Source: Chrysomallon squamiferum | Taxonomy: Eukaryota; Mollusca; Gastropoda; Neomphalida; Peltospiridae | NCBI GenBank assembly: GCA_012295275.1 | Contig: CM022670.1 | Coordinates: 18,373,698-18,437,697 of the forward strand | Reading direction: 5' to 3' | DNA: 64,000 bases | In this document: one piece after another, positions 51,450 through 64,000 of the stretch | Numbering within the stretch: position 1 is the stretch's first letter | Layout of the letters: each line of letters begins with the position of its first letter | Notes under the pieces: model-generated | Databases searched by the model: none | The model's input: only the letters and a program-made list of their open reading frames with translations | Told to the model about the DNA's origin: nothing | Position numbers and translations under genes: made by a program

Positions 51450-52570
51450 GAACTGCAAAAAATGATGTGCACTTAACACTAGAATGAAGCATCCTCAAAT
51501 AATAACTTCATCTGATTTTAAATATAACTAATATTACTCAAGATATTTTCAGTTTTGAACAAATTCTTCATTTTATTATTTTATAATTAGTCATGACTGA
51601 GAGGATATATTTTTGAAATAAGTGTTTTTTGTTGTTATCATTTTTTATTATTTATTTATTTATTTTATTTATTTTTGACTCATTTAGAGGAAATGAAGCA
51701 AACAGGATAATCCATTTGTTTGGCAATCAGCTAATCTAACAAATTATTTACCATTAGTTAGTAGAACATTTTATTTCTAGTACTATTACATTGAATATCA
51801 AGACATTATGGTTGATTGTAACAATATCTTTTAATGATAGATACAAAATTAAAAAAATTAAAAAACAACAACATTTATCTTACTGGCCATTAATAAAATT
51901 TTGATATTATGCTTAAATAAAAATATAAGATAAAAGTGTTCTTCCCCAAACATTTTATGCCAAATGTCTTATTATAGTGAACATATTTATAATGTTGAAG
52001 TATAATAGGAAAATCCTGCTATTATACCCTGGTATATATTTTTATCATTTTCGAAAGGGATTAAATTTGATCCACAGAACAGTTATAATAGGACAAAGAA
52101 TTAAAGAGTTGTTCATACATATAAAACTGAATCTGTAATTCAGTGCATATCAAGAATATTGTCTTATACTGCTTCAATTTCATTATAGTTTTCAGTGAAA
52201 TTCAAATTTAATATGCCCAGAAATGTTTAAATATGAAATATGTGACCGTTCAATACATCATACTTTTTGTATCATATTCTTCTCAATTTGTTCTTTCAAT
52301 TTAACTAATTACTTTGTAATCACCTTCAATAGGTGAACTGTTTTCGTTTCCTTTTGGTTCATATCGGTAATTTAATAGCTCGAATAACCGTTTTCGGAAA
52401 AGGAAGTACAAAATGTATCTTTTTAATGCGGATAAATATAAAAATATTATTATATTTAAATAATTTAATAATTAATCATCCTTTTTTAAATTTTGTATTT
52501 GACCGTTTGGCAATAGAAAAATATTATATTGTAATAATGATTTATAAAATAAATTCACCCAATCAAACAA
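51450..52570. other. Intergenic region between septin and neurobeachin
   Basis: The two genes are head to head with start codons 1.34 kb apart. AT-rich, with no other gene seen. Confidence 0.5.
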
Positions 52571-52640
52571 AATAACCTGTTCACTCCGTCAATGCGGAAG
52601 CTTCCACGACTTCGCTGCACTGGTCGGCGTTGATTGGAAA
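52571..52640 (+). promoter_or_regulatory. Probable core promoter of neurobeachin
   Basis: A short GC- and CpG-richer patch in AT-rich surroundings, about 100-160 bp before the start codon. It contains GGAAGCTTCC, a palindrome resembling paired heat-shock-element half-sites, and GATTGG, an inverted CCAAT box. No TATA box is evident. Confidence 0.4.
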
Positions 52641-52731
52641 AATGTAATTTTTGCAGTGTATATGTTTTCAAACAATTTTTGCTCATATCTGCAAATTTAG
52701 AAATTTTAATTGTTGACATTTCATAGATAAC

Positions 52732-53095
52732 ATGTCCAGCCAAAATGAGGAAGAGGGATCGGAGGTCAAAACGGTGAAAGATATACTCTTGTCACCTAGG
52801 GAAAGCGAACTCAAGTTCGGTCTGTTGATCGGCTTACTCAAAGTGAATCAGGTGTCGAATAAGGATGTCGTCGACACAGTATTATACTTGGTAAGTTGTA
52901 AAGAAATTATTTGCAGATTTTGTATTTTATGAAGATTATTTTGAATGAAATCTGTATTATCTGTTACCATATTGCGCATTGATGATATTCAATAGATAAA
53001 TGTTTGTAGTTACCAATTACCAATAAACCGTGCGTAAGTCATAACGACATAAGGCATGAAACTAACTTAGTTATGCCAAAACCTTAAATCTTTAA

Positions 53096-53152
<57 letters not shown>

Positions 53153-56100
53153 CAAATCTAAATAAATGGTACAGTCATTGAGATTCAGGTTTATTCTGGC
53201 AGTGGTTGATGCTAACCACACCCCTTTTTCTGCTGGTCAGTAATTACTTTCAAATTTAGTAATACTAATACTAATACCATATGTACAACAAATACATTTG
53301 AATTTTTTTTTATACTGCATTCTCTTACTACTTACGATCCAAAAATTTTGGGAGAAAAATATTTTATGAATATTTGCAGTAAATTTATTTTATTTTATAT
53401 TCTAGTTAAAAATAAAGGACATCTACTTCATTATGTTGAGCATTTAGCTATGTTTACTGGGCTTTTTAATATATATTTTTTATGACTACTAGTTATTTTA
53501 TATTTCAAATGATTTAGCAAATGAAAAAATTATCAGTAAATCATTGTCAGGAAATGTGAAACTGAAAAAGAAAGTTTATATCCCAACTGCAGTCATTCAA
53601 CTTTTATAAAATTTTGATCTAATTTTTAAATATTTGTGTGTGAGGAAATTATCATTACAAATGTTTACTCAGACACTAGTTTAATGCACTATAATCATTA
53701 TTGACAATCCATACATTCAGTAGTTGTCAGCTTAACATTTTAACCATTTCTCATTGTTGTCTGGAATGAAAGAATACAAGTTATTATGAATAGTGAAAAA
53801 CAGTTCCTTTGTTGGTGCAGCACATACCATGAACTTTGATGTGCCTGTTGGTTACAATATATTATAGGTAATTAGTCCATGGAGATAACTGACGAAACTT
53901 GTACATTTATCCAGTTGAGAAGTGTTATAGTTTATGAACAAACTGGTGTAATTAGCTGTTTACTTGCAAAATATTTATGCTAAGAAATGTGACTTGTAAT
54001 CAAATTATCTCCCCTATGATAACCTTAGATTTAAATCCATTTAAATTGTTTTAGAAATGTGTGTTGATTTACTTTGAAATTCTTTGTTCTTTGTTTTAGA
54101 ATTAATGTTATTTTGAACAAACTGACTTCAGTTTATAATTGAACACACAGTATTTAAAAACAAAATTTAAAACATTTTTATTATTGATTTTTTAAATCAT
54201 GCCATTGTTAACTGAAATGAATATTTATCTTTCAAATTTTTAAAATCTAATACTGATAGAATGTCTATAACATTAAATCACATTTATATGTATAAATTAT
54301 TTTGTTACTAAAAATTGTGCTACAAGCAGTTTAGATAAGATTCCATAGAAAGACATTATCAATATTTAATGTAATTTAAACTTACAGACAATTAGCTGAT
54401 TCTATTTTTTGTTTATATATATAATTATTGGATATCATGTAGCCTTCATTTCAGATATGAAATATACTGACAAGGCAATTTAAATAATAATAATGACAGT
54501 AATAAAAACAGTATTATATATGATTAAAATTTATATTGTAAATTTTAAAAAAAAACCAAAGAAAATTTTTAAATGATTTCTTTAATTAAAGTTATGCTTT
54601 TAATTTAAAATATTTTATTTTGTTTATTATTATTTTAAAAAATACACAAAAAAAACCCCCCACAACATTTTTATCTTTATTAAACATATTTATTCTTTGA
54701 ATTGGGCTCAGTACAGAACAGATGCATAGTAAGAATGTTATTGACTTTAATAAAAGGCAAGACACCAATGTAAGCTAGAGCAAATCAATTATATTATGTT
54801 CTAAAATATTGTTGCAGAGATTGTGTTTTCTTTTAATAATCAGCAGCATACAAACATTCAAATGCTTCACTACAAAAAAAAGAAAAAAAAGAAGGAAAGT
54901 TGCATTACTGTGAAGAAGCTGAAGAAGTTAAGTGAGTGAGATAAACATGATGTTTAAAATAAAGATGTTCTATACACAAACAAACACACACACACATTTA
55001 TATATATACATGTATGGTAGGCCAAGTGTAAAAATTAGGCCATTTGCTTTTAATATTTTCATGACATACAGATAATAGCTCCAAGTATATATAGCATTTT
55101 TGTAGTGTATTATAACTGATATGTACAGGCATGATTACAACTGATACATTTTTTAATTTCTGGTTTGTTTAGTTGCATTAGTATTCAAGTTACATTGAAT
55201 GTTTTAAAATGATGGAATAAAATTGTGTATGTTGAGAATATATACCTTTACCAAAAACTCTATAAGAAAACAAACTTTTAAATTCTTTCATATGTCTAAA
55301 ATAATGTAGTAATAAGTACCTGAAATAAAAAGAAAAGAAAAGAAGAAGAAAAATAAAGCAAAAGAAACAGACATTACTCTGTGTATAAACTGCATGTGTT
55401 AGAAAACTAATGAGGTCAAGTATGATAGCACAAGCACAGCTTAATTAAGTGTCTTGTTTTGAGGGATTATGCCCTTGGTAACAGTATCCAGAAAAAGATA
55501 AAATCAAGCTTGTATCATATTTGTAATTAAAAATTATGTTGTTGTTGGGATTTTTTTTAATGAAAGTAATCAGACAGTTGGATCTAATGTAACTTTAGAA
55601 AGCAGTTATTGTGGATTTTGTTTTTGTGCAGTTAGTGTCAGTGGAAATAATTAAAAGTATATGTTACAACAGGATTTAAACTTCTTTTAAATTGTCTATA
55701 TTTTTGGACAATAAATGTAACTGCAGTTGCAGTAAAGGGAATTATTTAATTTAATGACATACAGAACCATCCGTCTTATTTTTAACTTCAGTTCTGTCAT
55801 TCAAGATAATCAGATAATGTGCTGATCAGTCAAATTATACATATCCATTGTATGGTATAACATTTAGAAATTAAACACTAGAGAAGAGATAAAAAAAAAA
55901 CTAGTTAGTTTAATTTTGCCAGAGATGAAATTTTGTTTGCTAAATCTAGTAGGCAGATATGAAAATAATAATTATAATAATAAAGCCAAATTATTATCTT
56001 TTAATATAAAAGTTATAAAAAAAAAATTAATGTATCAATTTTATATATATAGATTAGTTGTTAGTTAATTCCGGAAAGTTAATTAGGATGATGAAATAAT

Positions 56101-56977
56101 GGCACACTAACCTGGAATTTACTGAAAATCAGATACTAATTTTATGATATTAAAATATTCTCTGTAGTCTGACTTTATAGCAGTTAAATTTACATAGCAG
56201 GGAAATAAGGAACAGTTTATTAATTTACATCAACTTTTCTTAATTATTTTCAAGTCTGAAATGTATGGGAAATATAAACTTACATAAATATGCATGTACT
56301 TACATACAAATATACATATATACATGATATGTTCATGTGTTTTCAGTGTGATACATAATGTGTTCTGGATTTATCTTTTAAAAAAAGTTTAAAAAAAAAA
56401 AATTCTTTTTAAAACAAATAAAAATAAATCTTGAAATAGTGATTCATTAGTGCGATTCAGATCACAAGGGTTTCTAAAATTGCAGGCATGGTCACCATAA
56501 CTGGGATGAATAATACATTTCAGATTTTCTCTTCTTCATTAATAATCTGTTCACTAGTTAAATTTTTATATGAAAAGTGAGAGAAAAAAAAATGTATGAT
56601 GTGCACTGCACAAGACAGTATGTAATGAATGCAGGAAGTGTATGTATAAGCTAATGGGAAGTAAATTGGAAATTGATTAAGTGTGTTGAAGGGTGCTGTA
56701 ACTGCCCTGGGGAATCTGCATCTCTTGATTTAAGTGAAGCTTCATCTTCTCCAATAATGAAACTGACATTTGTCATTAAAGCTTTGAGCCAAGGCCTCAG
56801 TGAAATATTTCAAGACTTTGAGCATGTAGTATATGCTTGGGGCTAGAATAAATGTAAAAAGATATTATTCATTCTTTCTTTTTCATTAAAACGAAAAAAA
56901 TATTTCTTAATTTTGATTTTGATTATTGTGCTTTGCTTAATGTGTGTTTAAAGGAGAAATAATATATACCATTTGCT

Positions 56978-57016
<39 letters not shown>

Positions 57017-58576
57017 CTATTAGTAGTACTTTTAAAACAAAAAAGAGAGGAGAAGAAAATAATCAAACCACATCAGCAAAGATAGGGTCAACTATGGTAA
57101 TTTCATTATCCTGTCAATGTTATTATTTTATTTTATTGTAATTTTTAATTTTTGAAACACATTTTTTTTTTTTTTTATTTTTTTCCAGTTTGTTGTTTTT
57201 GACATATCAATTGAGGATTAAAAGAAATTAGTATTTAAAAAATCCAAACATAATCTGCACTCTAAAGCCAACTTATCACATAATGCTAATATATCTTCTG
57301 TGCAGTTTTGAAAATATGTATTAAACTTTAAAGATTGTATTATTTTTATTTGATCAACAGATTAGCATGGACAATGTTCAAAGTCCCTTTTCATAATAAA
57401 TACTTTGCTGTTTTTCTGTGGTAACAACATGATGATAAAATTAAGATTTAATAAGCAGGTCGAATATTTATTTGGGGGAGATAAAAAAAAAAAGGAACAG
57501 CACTTTTCAGGACTATTATTTGTGAGTAAAAAGCATAAGATTCACAAAATCAGTTTAAAAAAAAAAATTCAAGCTAAAACTGGTGTTGATTTTTTTCCAA
57601 ACTAATTGAGAGTAATGGCAGAAATTTAAAACAGTTTGAGATCAGACAGTTTTACTAGTCGTGTCAATGGACATCAGATACTGTGTGCATGTTTATCTTA
57701 TTAACAATTGATTTCAACTTTCTTGAGTCTGCAGAAAACAGCCAGTCTCAGAACAGGTCACAATATTGGGTGAAAAGTGGTTTCTTTTGTTGCATTAGTA
57801 ACTGTTGTCATGTTACAACAAAACTAATCTTTAAATGCACACTGTCTCTGAAACGCACACACACACATTTCAAAATTAAAAGTTTTAATTTTCATTTTAT
57901 ATACTTTATAATTTTAACCCATGGTTTTAAAATTATAAATTGATAAAATTTATATAATGGTAGAACATTTTTTTGTGAGTTTGTTATAAAGTTTTATCTG
58001 ATAAAATTCTTAAATCAAGTTATAGTTACTGATAGCTATAAACCACAGAGTAATTTATCATTCTATTTGTTCACTGGTTAATATATTTTGTTTTATCACT
58101 GTAATTTTTCATTTCACGATTTGAAATTCAGAGTTCCTTTAATATACATCGGTAAGCAGGCTAATGACACATACTGTAAAGTAACATTGATGTATTTAAT
58201 GTTTCAGATGACTGTAGAAAATAGTTAACAGGGTTAAAGGGTTTCTGTAAATTCTAGAAATAGAATGATTGAAAAATTTATTAGGCTTTATGTCAGTAGA
58301 TTTGAAAAGTCAGTGGCCATTGCTTAAACTGCTATAATTTATAAATGCTCTGTTAAATATGTTTTCATATATTCACAGTCCTTGTATATAAAATTATTGT
58401 ATAAAAAAAGACATGAATATTTTTATTCATTTATTTATTTATTATGGTTGCCTGATGTTGTTATAAACATATCAGATTTTTGGTGTAAAATGTTTTCATT
58501 ATTCAGATTATTGTCAGCTAGAATATTCTTATCTCAGTGTATGGTTCGTGTAATCTGATGTTGACTATTTTAAAAG

Positions 58577-58616
<40 letters not shown>

Positions 58617-58624
58617 CATCATCA

Positions 58625-58668
<44 letters not shown>

Positions 58669-61600
58669 TATTATTTTCCATAATTTAAAAAATTTCATTT
58701 TCTTTAAATGCTTTGGAAAGAATAGTTTATTTGATTGGTGAACAGTGAAACCTCTTATCTGCAGAAATTCTGTTATATCAACATGGTACTGTTTAAATGT
58801 AAGATAATAAATGCTCCCAAGCATGTTTACCTTTTTCTGCACTGCTTTAATGATTGTGTTTGTAAAATTTAAAGAATTAGCTTGTACATGATGATGTTAT
58901 GGACAGCTGTCTTTATCACACAACCTAGAAGCCTGCATTTATCTGTCAGTGTTAAATGGTGACTTTGTTAACTCTGAGTAGAAGCTGGTACCAGGTTATT
59001 ATCCCAACATCCACGTCCTTACAGTTGAAGGCTTAACCATTGTCCTGCCAGAGCCAGTGAAAATCCATATGCTTCAGACCCTTTTATTTCATTTTCTGTT
59101 TGTAGGGGTTACATTAAATGTCCATTGACTTTATTTCATTTTCCTGTTTTTCTTGTTCCAAGAAAAGCAGATTGACCTAAACACTAAAAAGCACTTCATA
59201 GGCCTTTTTCAAAATAAATAGTTTGATCTGTTAAATGGAAACAAGTCTGTGTAAAAATTAAGGTTTAACATGCAGGTTGGTAATTTAAGAATTTTATTTT
59301 CCAATCTTGTCCTGGGTCAAAAAAATAAATAAAAAGACAGAAAAAGGAAAAGGAACTGCACATTTCAGGAATATTACTTTGTGAGTGAAAAAAAACTGGG
59401 TTTAGTGTGTCTGTCTAATTGTTAATTTTATTGGTAGGAATAAAGCCAAGTTATTCTGACATCTTTCAGTGATTACTTGTACCAGACGATACATGTGAAT
59501 ATTGATCTTGGTGTTGTGTTGGCATTAATGCCATAGATTGTTAAGCAGGAGTCTCAATCCTTACAGGAAAAACTTCTAAAAATCAAATTGTCTGTAATTG
59601 AAAAACAGATTGATCAGTTTTCTGTGTTTGTGTCTTTAAATAGTTTTCTTTGCCTTTGGATGTCAAAGTGAGACTTCTAACCAAAACTGAAAAAATAAGA
59701 AGAAAAAAAGAAACAGTATGAAACATCTATATATCTTTATTATATTTTAGAAGATAATACAGAACCTGGTATAATTCAGTGGTTTTGAAATATTGGTGCA
59801 CTGATTAATCATCCTTCACTTATTTCTGTATTCAACCAGGCTTTCATATCTGGTACACTGAATGCTGTATTGGATACTGTTTATGTTTCTGAAGGCACAC
59901 ATAAAAGATATGTTTCTGTTTCTTCAGTGTAATGAAAGCCATATGATTAAAATCTCACAAATAACCATATTAATTTACATGCAGTGAGTAAGATAATAAA
60001 ACAAGCATTATGTAAAAAATTGTGTTATCAGCCAACACTGAATAAAATTACTTTAAAAACACCTCTTCATATTTAAATTTTTAACACTAATTTGATCTTG
60101 GTACTTAACTTCATACAAAATGAAGGTATATGAAAGGAAACCAACAGCAGATGACCAATCCATTTTTTCTGTACATTAAAAACTCCACCATATAGCTTTA
60201 TATTAGTGAGTTACAGAGCATTGGCTGGAATGTGAAATTCTACTATAGAAGTACCAAGAAAAACTGATCCAGTAGCTGATCTTGGCATAGCCTATAACTC
60301 TACCACTGAGTTTCAACACGCTCCCTAATGAGATGAAGGATTTGTGTAAATCAGTCACAGACAATTGTGTTACACTCTCAGTATAACCGATAATGTTTTC
60401 ACTGTCAGTGCTTTGATCAGATTATTATGGTCTTCTATTTATAAAATACCAGGGCTCCATGGAATTCAGTTTTCACTTATCTGTTTATTATTTTGTTCAT
60501 GTTTGGAGAGGCTCAAACAAAATAAAGAAATACTTGGACAGAATAAAGAATTGTAACAGCATGAGGTCTGTTTTTTTATATATATAATATGTATGATTTG
60601 ACACTATAAAAGAAATAACACAATGAAATGAGGTCAGATGAAAGTTGTAATAATTTTTAAGTTTGTGTGCTGTATTGAAGCTTGTTCTGTTTATAGCTTG
60701 TTGGCATTTTATAATCAGTTACTTTATTTTTATTATTACTTTAACTTTTTTTTTTATTATTTAACCTCTTGAGAATGTTAAAATGACCTTGTTTAGATCA
60801 GTCTCTGATCACCCCATTTTTACATTTATTTAAAATTGTAATAATAAATATTAAGTAGTAATCAAGAATGTTTGATTTTATTAAACTGATGTACACTTTA
60901 TTAAAAATTATCCAAAGGTTCATCAATAGATAAAGTAAATAAAACAGTTTTATTTATTTATTACATAATTTGTTAAAGCAGAAACTTGGTAAATTATTAT
61001 TTTGTCATTGTTGAAGTATTCTGTAAAATGTGTATGGCATCACATATACACATATGAATATGCATACAGTTTTACAAATATGCATATACACATACATTAT
61101 ACATGTGTGATTGTATCAGTTTATAAGGCAGGAACTCTGTAAAACAGTTTTGTATTTATAACTAAATAAACTTAGCTATAAAATAATAACTTGATTTGCT
61201 GATTTGCTTGTGTTAATGAGTACTTACTCATTATCTTCTGTCTTCTTTTTTTTTTTCAGCTTGTTGATGGCGAGTTTGATATTGAAAACAGTTTCATTAT
61301 CCAAGATCCACAGAACATTGTGCATATGCTCAACCTGTTGCCCAATTGTTCTGCAACATTGCAAGTGAGTGGTGCACAAATGCAGTAGATGTTTTCTTTC
61401 TTTTAAATATTTTTCCTTAGAAGATGGATATATACGAAAAGATAAAAAGTACAAGAATAAATGAACAAATTGATATTTTGTGATTGTTTTAGTTTTATTA
61501 TATTTTTAAATTCATAGATATTCAGAGCATTAAGTTTAATGAAAATCTTTTAAGCTTTAATAACATTGATAATAAACTAGATTAGATTTAATGAATCCCT

Positions 61601-63685
61601 AGGCAGTATAAATATTGTGAAAAACTAAAATCTTTTTTTATCTTCTTGCTAAAACACTCATTTTCAATTTGTTAAAAAATTATTATTATTATTTTTTTAC
61701 TATAAACTTTCAGATTGTTTTACAAATTATTTAAAAATATTTTTTATACTTCATTTTTTGTTTTTCTTTTTTTTTATGAACTTAGGCAGACATGAATGAA
61801 ATAAGATGTAACTCATTCTCAGAATGTTATGATAATCAAAATAAGTGATGCAGACTAATCTGTTATCAGTCTAGTGCAGATGTTTTTGTATTAATCCCAC
61901 TGACACCAAGAATCCATGAAAAACTGTTTAATGAAATTTATTGAATTTACCTCTTAATATGAATGAATCAGTTATTAAACATGCAGCTTAAATCTAATAC
62001 ACACAGTCCAGTACTTAATGTATCAGTATTTTATTTGCATGCTTCATTAATTGCTTAAATGTGAAAACATATTTCTAAAATTTCAGTTAAATGGGTTTTT
62101 TTACAGTTAAATGATGTGTGGAATATATTTTAATGGTTAACTGATGTCTGGGTTGTATTTTTATGGTTAACTGATGTCTCAGTTGTTTTAACTGTTAACT
62201 GTCTCATATCTCTGGAATATGTTTTACAGTTAGGTTTTGACTATTACAGGATTAAATGTAACATGTATGGAGTATATTTTTACATTTAACTGACAGCTGA
62301 GTTACATTTTTATGGTTAACTGATGTATCAAATATGTTTTGACTGTTATGACATTTTTGTGATATATTTTGACTGTTAACTGATATATCTCTAGGATATG
62401 TTTTGACTATTATCTGATACATCTCTTGGGATAACTGTATCATACATATGTTTTGGATGTGTTTTCACTGTTAATTATTATGTGTGACTTGAATAAGTTA
62501 CATATTTAATTGCAACACAATTAAAGCCTTTATCTTTTTCTTTTTTACTTTCCCAGCCTTTAAATTTAATTCCAGTAAGCAGTTACACTTATAATTAACC
62601 ACTTATTCATATATTTCAGTAAGTGAAATAATTCATTCATATTTAAGTTAATAGTATTATTCTGTGTTACCTTCCAATAACTATTAAGTAGCCACATTTT
62701 AAAGCAAAATAATTTTCAGTTATATTTCACACAAATACTGTTCACATAATGATATTTCAGTAAGTAAAATGTTTATGCTCTATTCAGTTTTTAATTTATC
62801 ATACTGAAAATCATATTTTATTAAAATAATATTCATTTAGAGACAATTCATTAAGTAAATTTTTAATTTACATTTTATTGATGGACGTGATCTGATTTAT
62901 AATTTTACTGTCTCAGAAAAATGTATTTTTCAAATTCATCTCTTCAAACTGTTGCTATTTTTATGATTCCTGGTCATCATAAAAGCCACAGAGAGAAAGC
63001 TTACAGTGAAAAATATTGATTTGTTAATCAGATTTCATGCTGGTAATGAAAATACTATTATTTATAGGCCAAAGCAAAAACAAAATTTGTTTTATGATGA
63101 ATCATATAAAGAGACAAATGTAAAATTAGGGATGAAGTATGTTTTGGATGATGGGAAGGTTGAAATGATAATGTAACAAAAAGAATAATTTCATTTGGTT
63201 GTATTATTTCACTTGCTGTTCAGTTTTGTTCTTAATTTTTTAGATTTTTAAAATTAAATATTTAAACATTTTTTTTTTTAAATGATTGTCTAAATGAAGT
63301 ACTTCTTGAATTTAAAAAAAAAACATAATTATTATTTTTTAAATAAGCTTGAAAATGCATATCAGTAAAAAAAATTTTTAATATTAGCTGTCATTCAATA
63401 TTTTTATCATTTCTGTCATGTCATTCTCCATTCTTTCTTTTCCTTTTTTTTTTTTTTTTTTTTTTTTTTTTCCTTTTTTTTTTCCTTTTTCTTCCTACCC
63501 CTCTTTTATCTTTCTTATATAAAACAAATCAAAATTTGTATATTAATATGTAATGCAGGCTGAAATATGGAGTGTATTTACGGCAATGCTGAAGAAGAGT
63601 CGAAGAAACCTTCATGCATGTACTGAAATTGGTCTGATTGGACGCACACTTGAGTTGCTACATGAATGTGATGACATGAGTGCAG
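52732..63685 (+). CDS. NBEA: Neurobeachin, N-terminal exons (partial)
   Basis: Three coding exons: 52732-52890, 61260-61364 and 63559-63685. Together they give the first 130 residues, all in consistent phase with GT-AG introns of 8.4 and 2.2 kb; the gene continues past the window. Residues about 27-130 match the start of the neurobeachin alpha-solenoid: [19 protein letters not shown], then [16 protein letters not shown], then [18 protein letters not shown] and [14 protein letters not shown]. The first 26 residues ([17 protein letters not shown]...) are short and acidic, unlike the long Gly-rich leader of vertebrate NBEA. Neurobeachin is a large BEACH/WD40 scaffold for membrane traffic at synapses and anchors protein kinase A. 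The related LRBA cannot be excluded from this part alone; invertebrates such as Drosophila have a single NBEA/LRBA-type gene (rugose). Confidence 0.93.
53097..53151. repeat. (AAT)n microsatellite in neurobeachin intron 1
   Basis: About 18 AAT triplets. Confidence 0.96.
56979..57013. repeat. (CA)n microsatellite in neurobeachin intron 1
   Basis: About 17 CA units. Confidence 0.95.
57385..57532 (+). repeat. Diverged interspersed repeat, copy A
   Basis: It shares with 59202-59392 the ordered landmarks CCTTTTC...AATAAATA, AAAATTAAG...GCAGGT, GGAAC(A/T)GCAC and TTTCAGGA...TTTGTGAGT. No coding capacity or terminal structure was recognised. Confidence 0.6.
58579..58676. repeat. (ATT)n(ATC)n compound microsatellite
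   Basis: ATT triplets pass into ATC triplets and back to ATT over about 98 bp in neurobeachin intron 1. The Met/Asn-run reading frame on the minus strand is an artefact of this repeat. Confidence 0.96.
59202..59392 (+). repeat. Diverged interspersed repeat, copy B
   Basis: Direct partner of copy A at 57385-57532, about 1.8 kb downstream in the same intron. Confidence 0.6.
62096..62475. repeat. Degenerate minisatellite in neurobeachin intron 2
   Basis: About ten imperfect units of roughly 30-40 bp, each resembling TATTTTTATGGTTAACTGATG followed by TCTC or TATC and a variable linker. No open frame of interest. Confidence 0.75.
63444..63485. repeat. Poly-T tract with C interruptions
   Basis: A long T run in intron 2, about 75-115 bp before neurobeachin exon 3. 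Confidence 0.9.
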
Positions 63686-64000
63686 GTGAGTCATTTTAAA
63701 TGAACAGTATGAACACAGACACTGATACAAACATAAAAATGTGCACAGACTTACACATGAAATAGGAACACTCATAAAAATAGATAGTTTGTGAATATAA
63801 CATAATTTTTCCATAAGTTATATATTTTGAATATATCGGGTTTAAATATATAAATAAAAATATATCTGAATCAATTCTGATACCTATTTTTATTACATTG
63901 TTATTATTTTTATTATAATCATCATCATTTTCATCATTAGTCTGTTTAAACCATACAACATATAGAGAAATTCTTCAGCAGTCCTATCAATATCATACTA

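Noticed and set aside
58570-58842. A 90-codon frame with Met and Asn runs
   Set aside because: It is a translation of the ATT/ATC microsatellite inside a neurobeachin intron.
1-64000. CRISPR arrays, bacterial operons, rRNA or intact retroelement polyproteins
   Set aside because: None seen. The tandem repeats are microsatellites or minisatellites without spacers, and no long reverse transcriptase or transposase frame exists.

Overview
The window looks like genomic DNA from an animal, most likely a mollusc and plausibly an octopod cephalopod. It is very AT-rich and full of long simple repeats. Its recognisable genes are metazoan, mostly split by GT-AG introns of 0.1 to 8.4 kb: SPATA4, MITD1, a SEPT6-group septin and neurobeachin. 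The species call is inference; no rRNA, mitochondrial or other diagnostic marker is present.

Layout. 1-4.1 kb is gene-free and holds a diverged direct repeat. 4.2-13.1 kb carries a divergent pair, SPATA4 (minus, 6 exons) and MITD1 (plus, 6 exons), around an apparent shared promoter with an RFX-type X-box. 16.7-23.6 kb carries two F-box paralogues of FBXO33/FBXO39 type, head to head, each with a single-exon coding region. 24.4-27.9 kb carries two tandem intronless genes of unknown function. They share a promoter block, two short protein blocks and similar 3' UTR layouts. The second has a strict 8-residue Cys-Met repeat. 27.9-39 kb is a microsatellite-rich desert with one further intronless TATA-type small gene at 34.5 kb. 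43.2-51.4 kb is a septin (minus, 11 coding exons). 52.7 kb to the window end is the 5' part of neurobeachin (plus; three exons seen, continues beyond the window).

The conserved genes form three divergent pairs: SPATA4/MITD1, the F-box pair, and septin/neurobeachin. Their probable roles are axoneme or sperm biology, ESCRT-III-linked abscission, ubiquitin ligase substrate recognition, septin cytoskeleton, and vesicle trafficking at synapses. The strongest candidate for something undescribed is the tandem orphan pair at 24.4-27.9 kb. All exon structures were derived by hand from splice signals, reading phase and remembered family similarity; no search was run.
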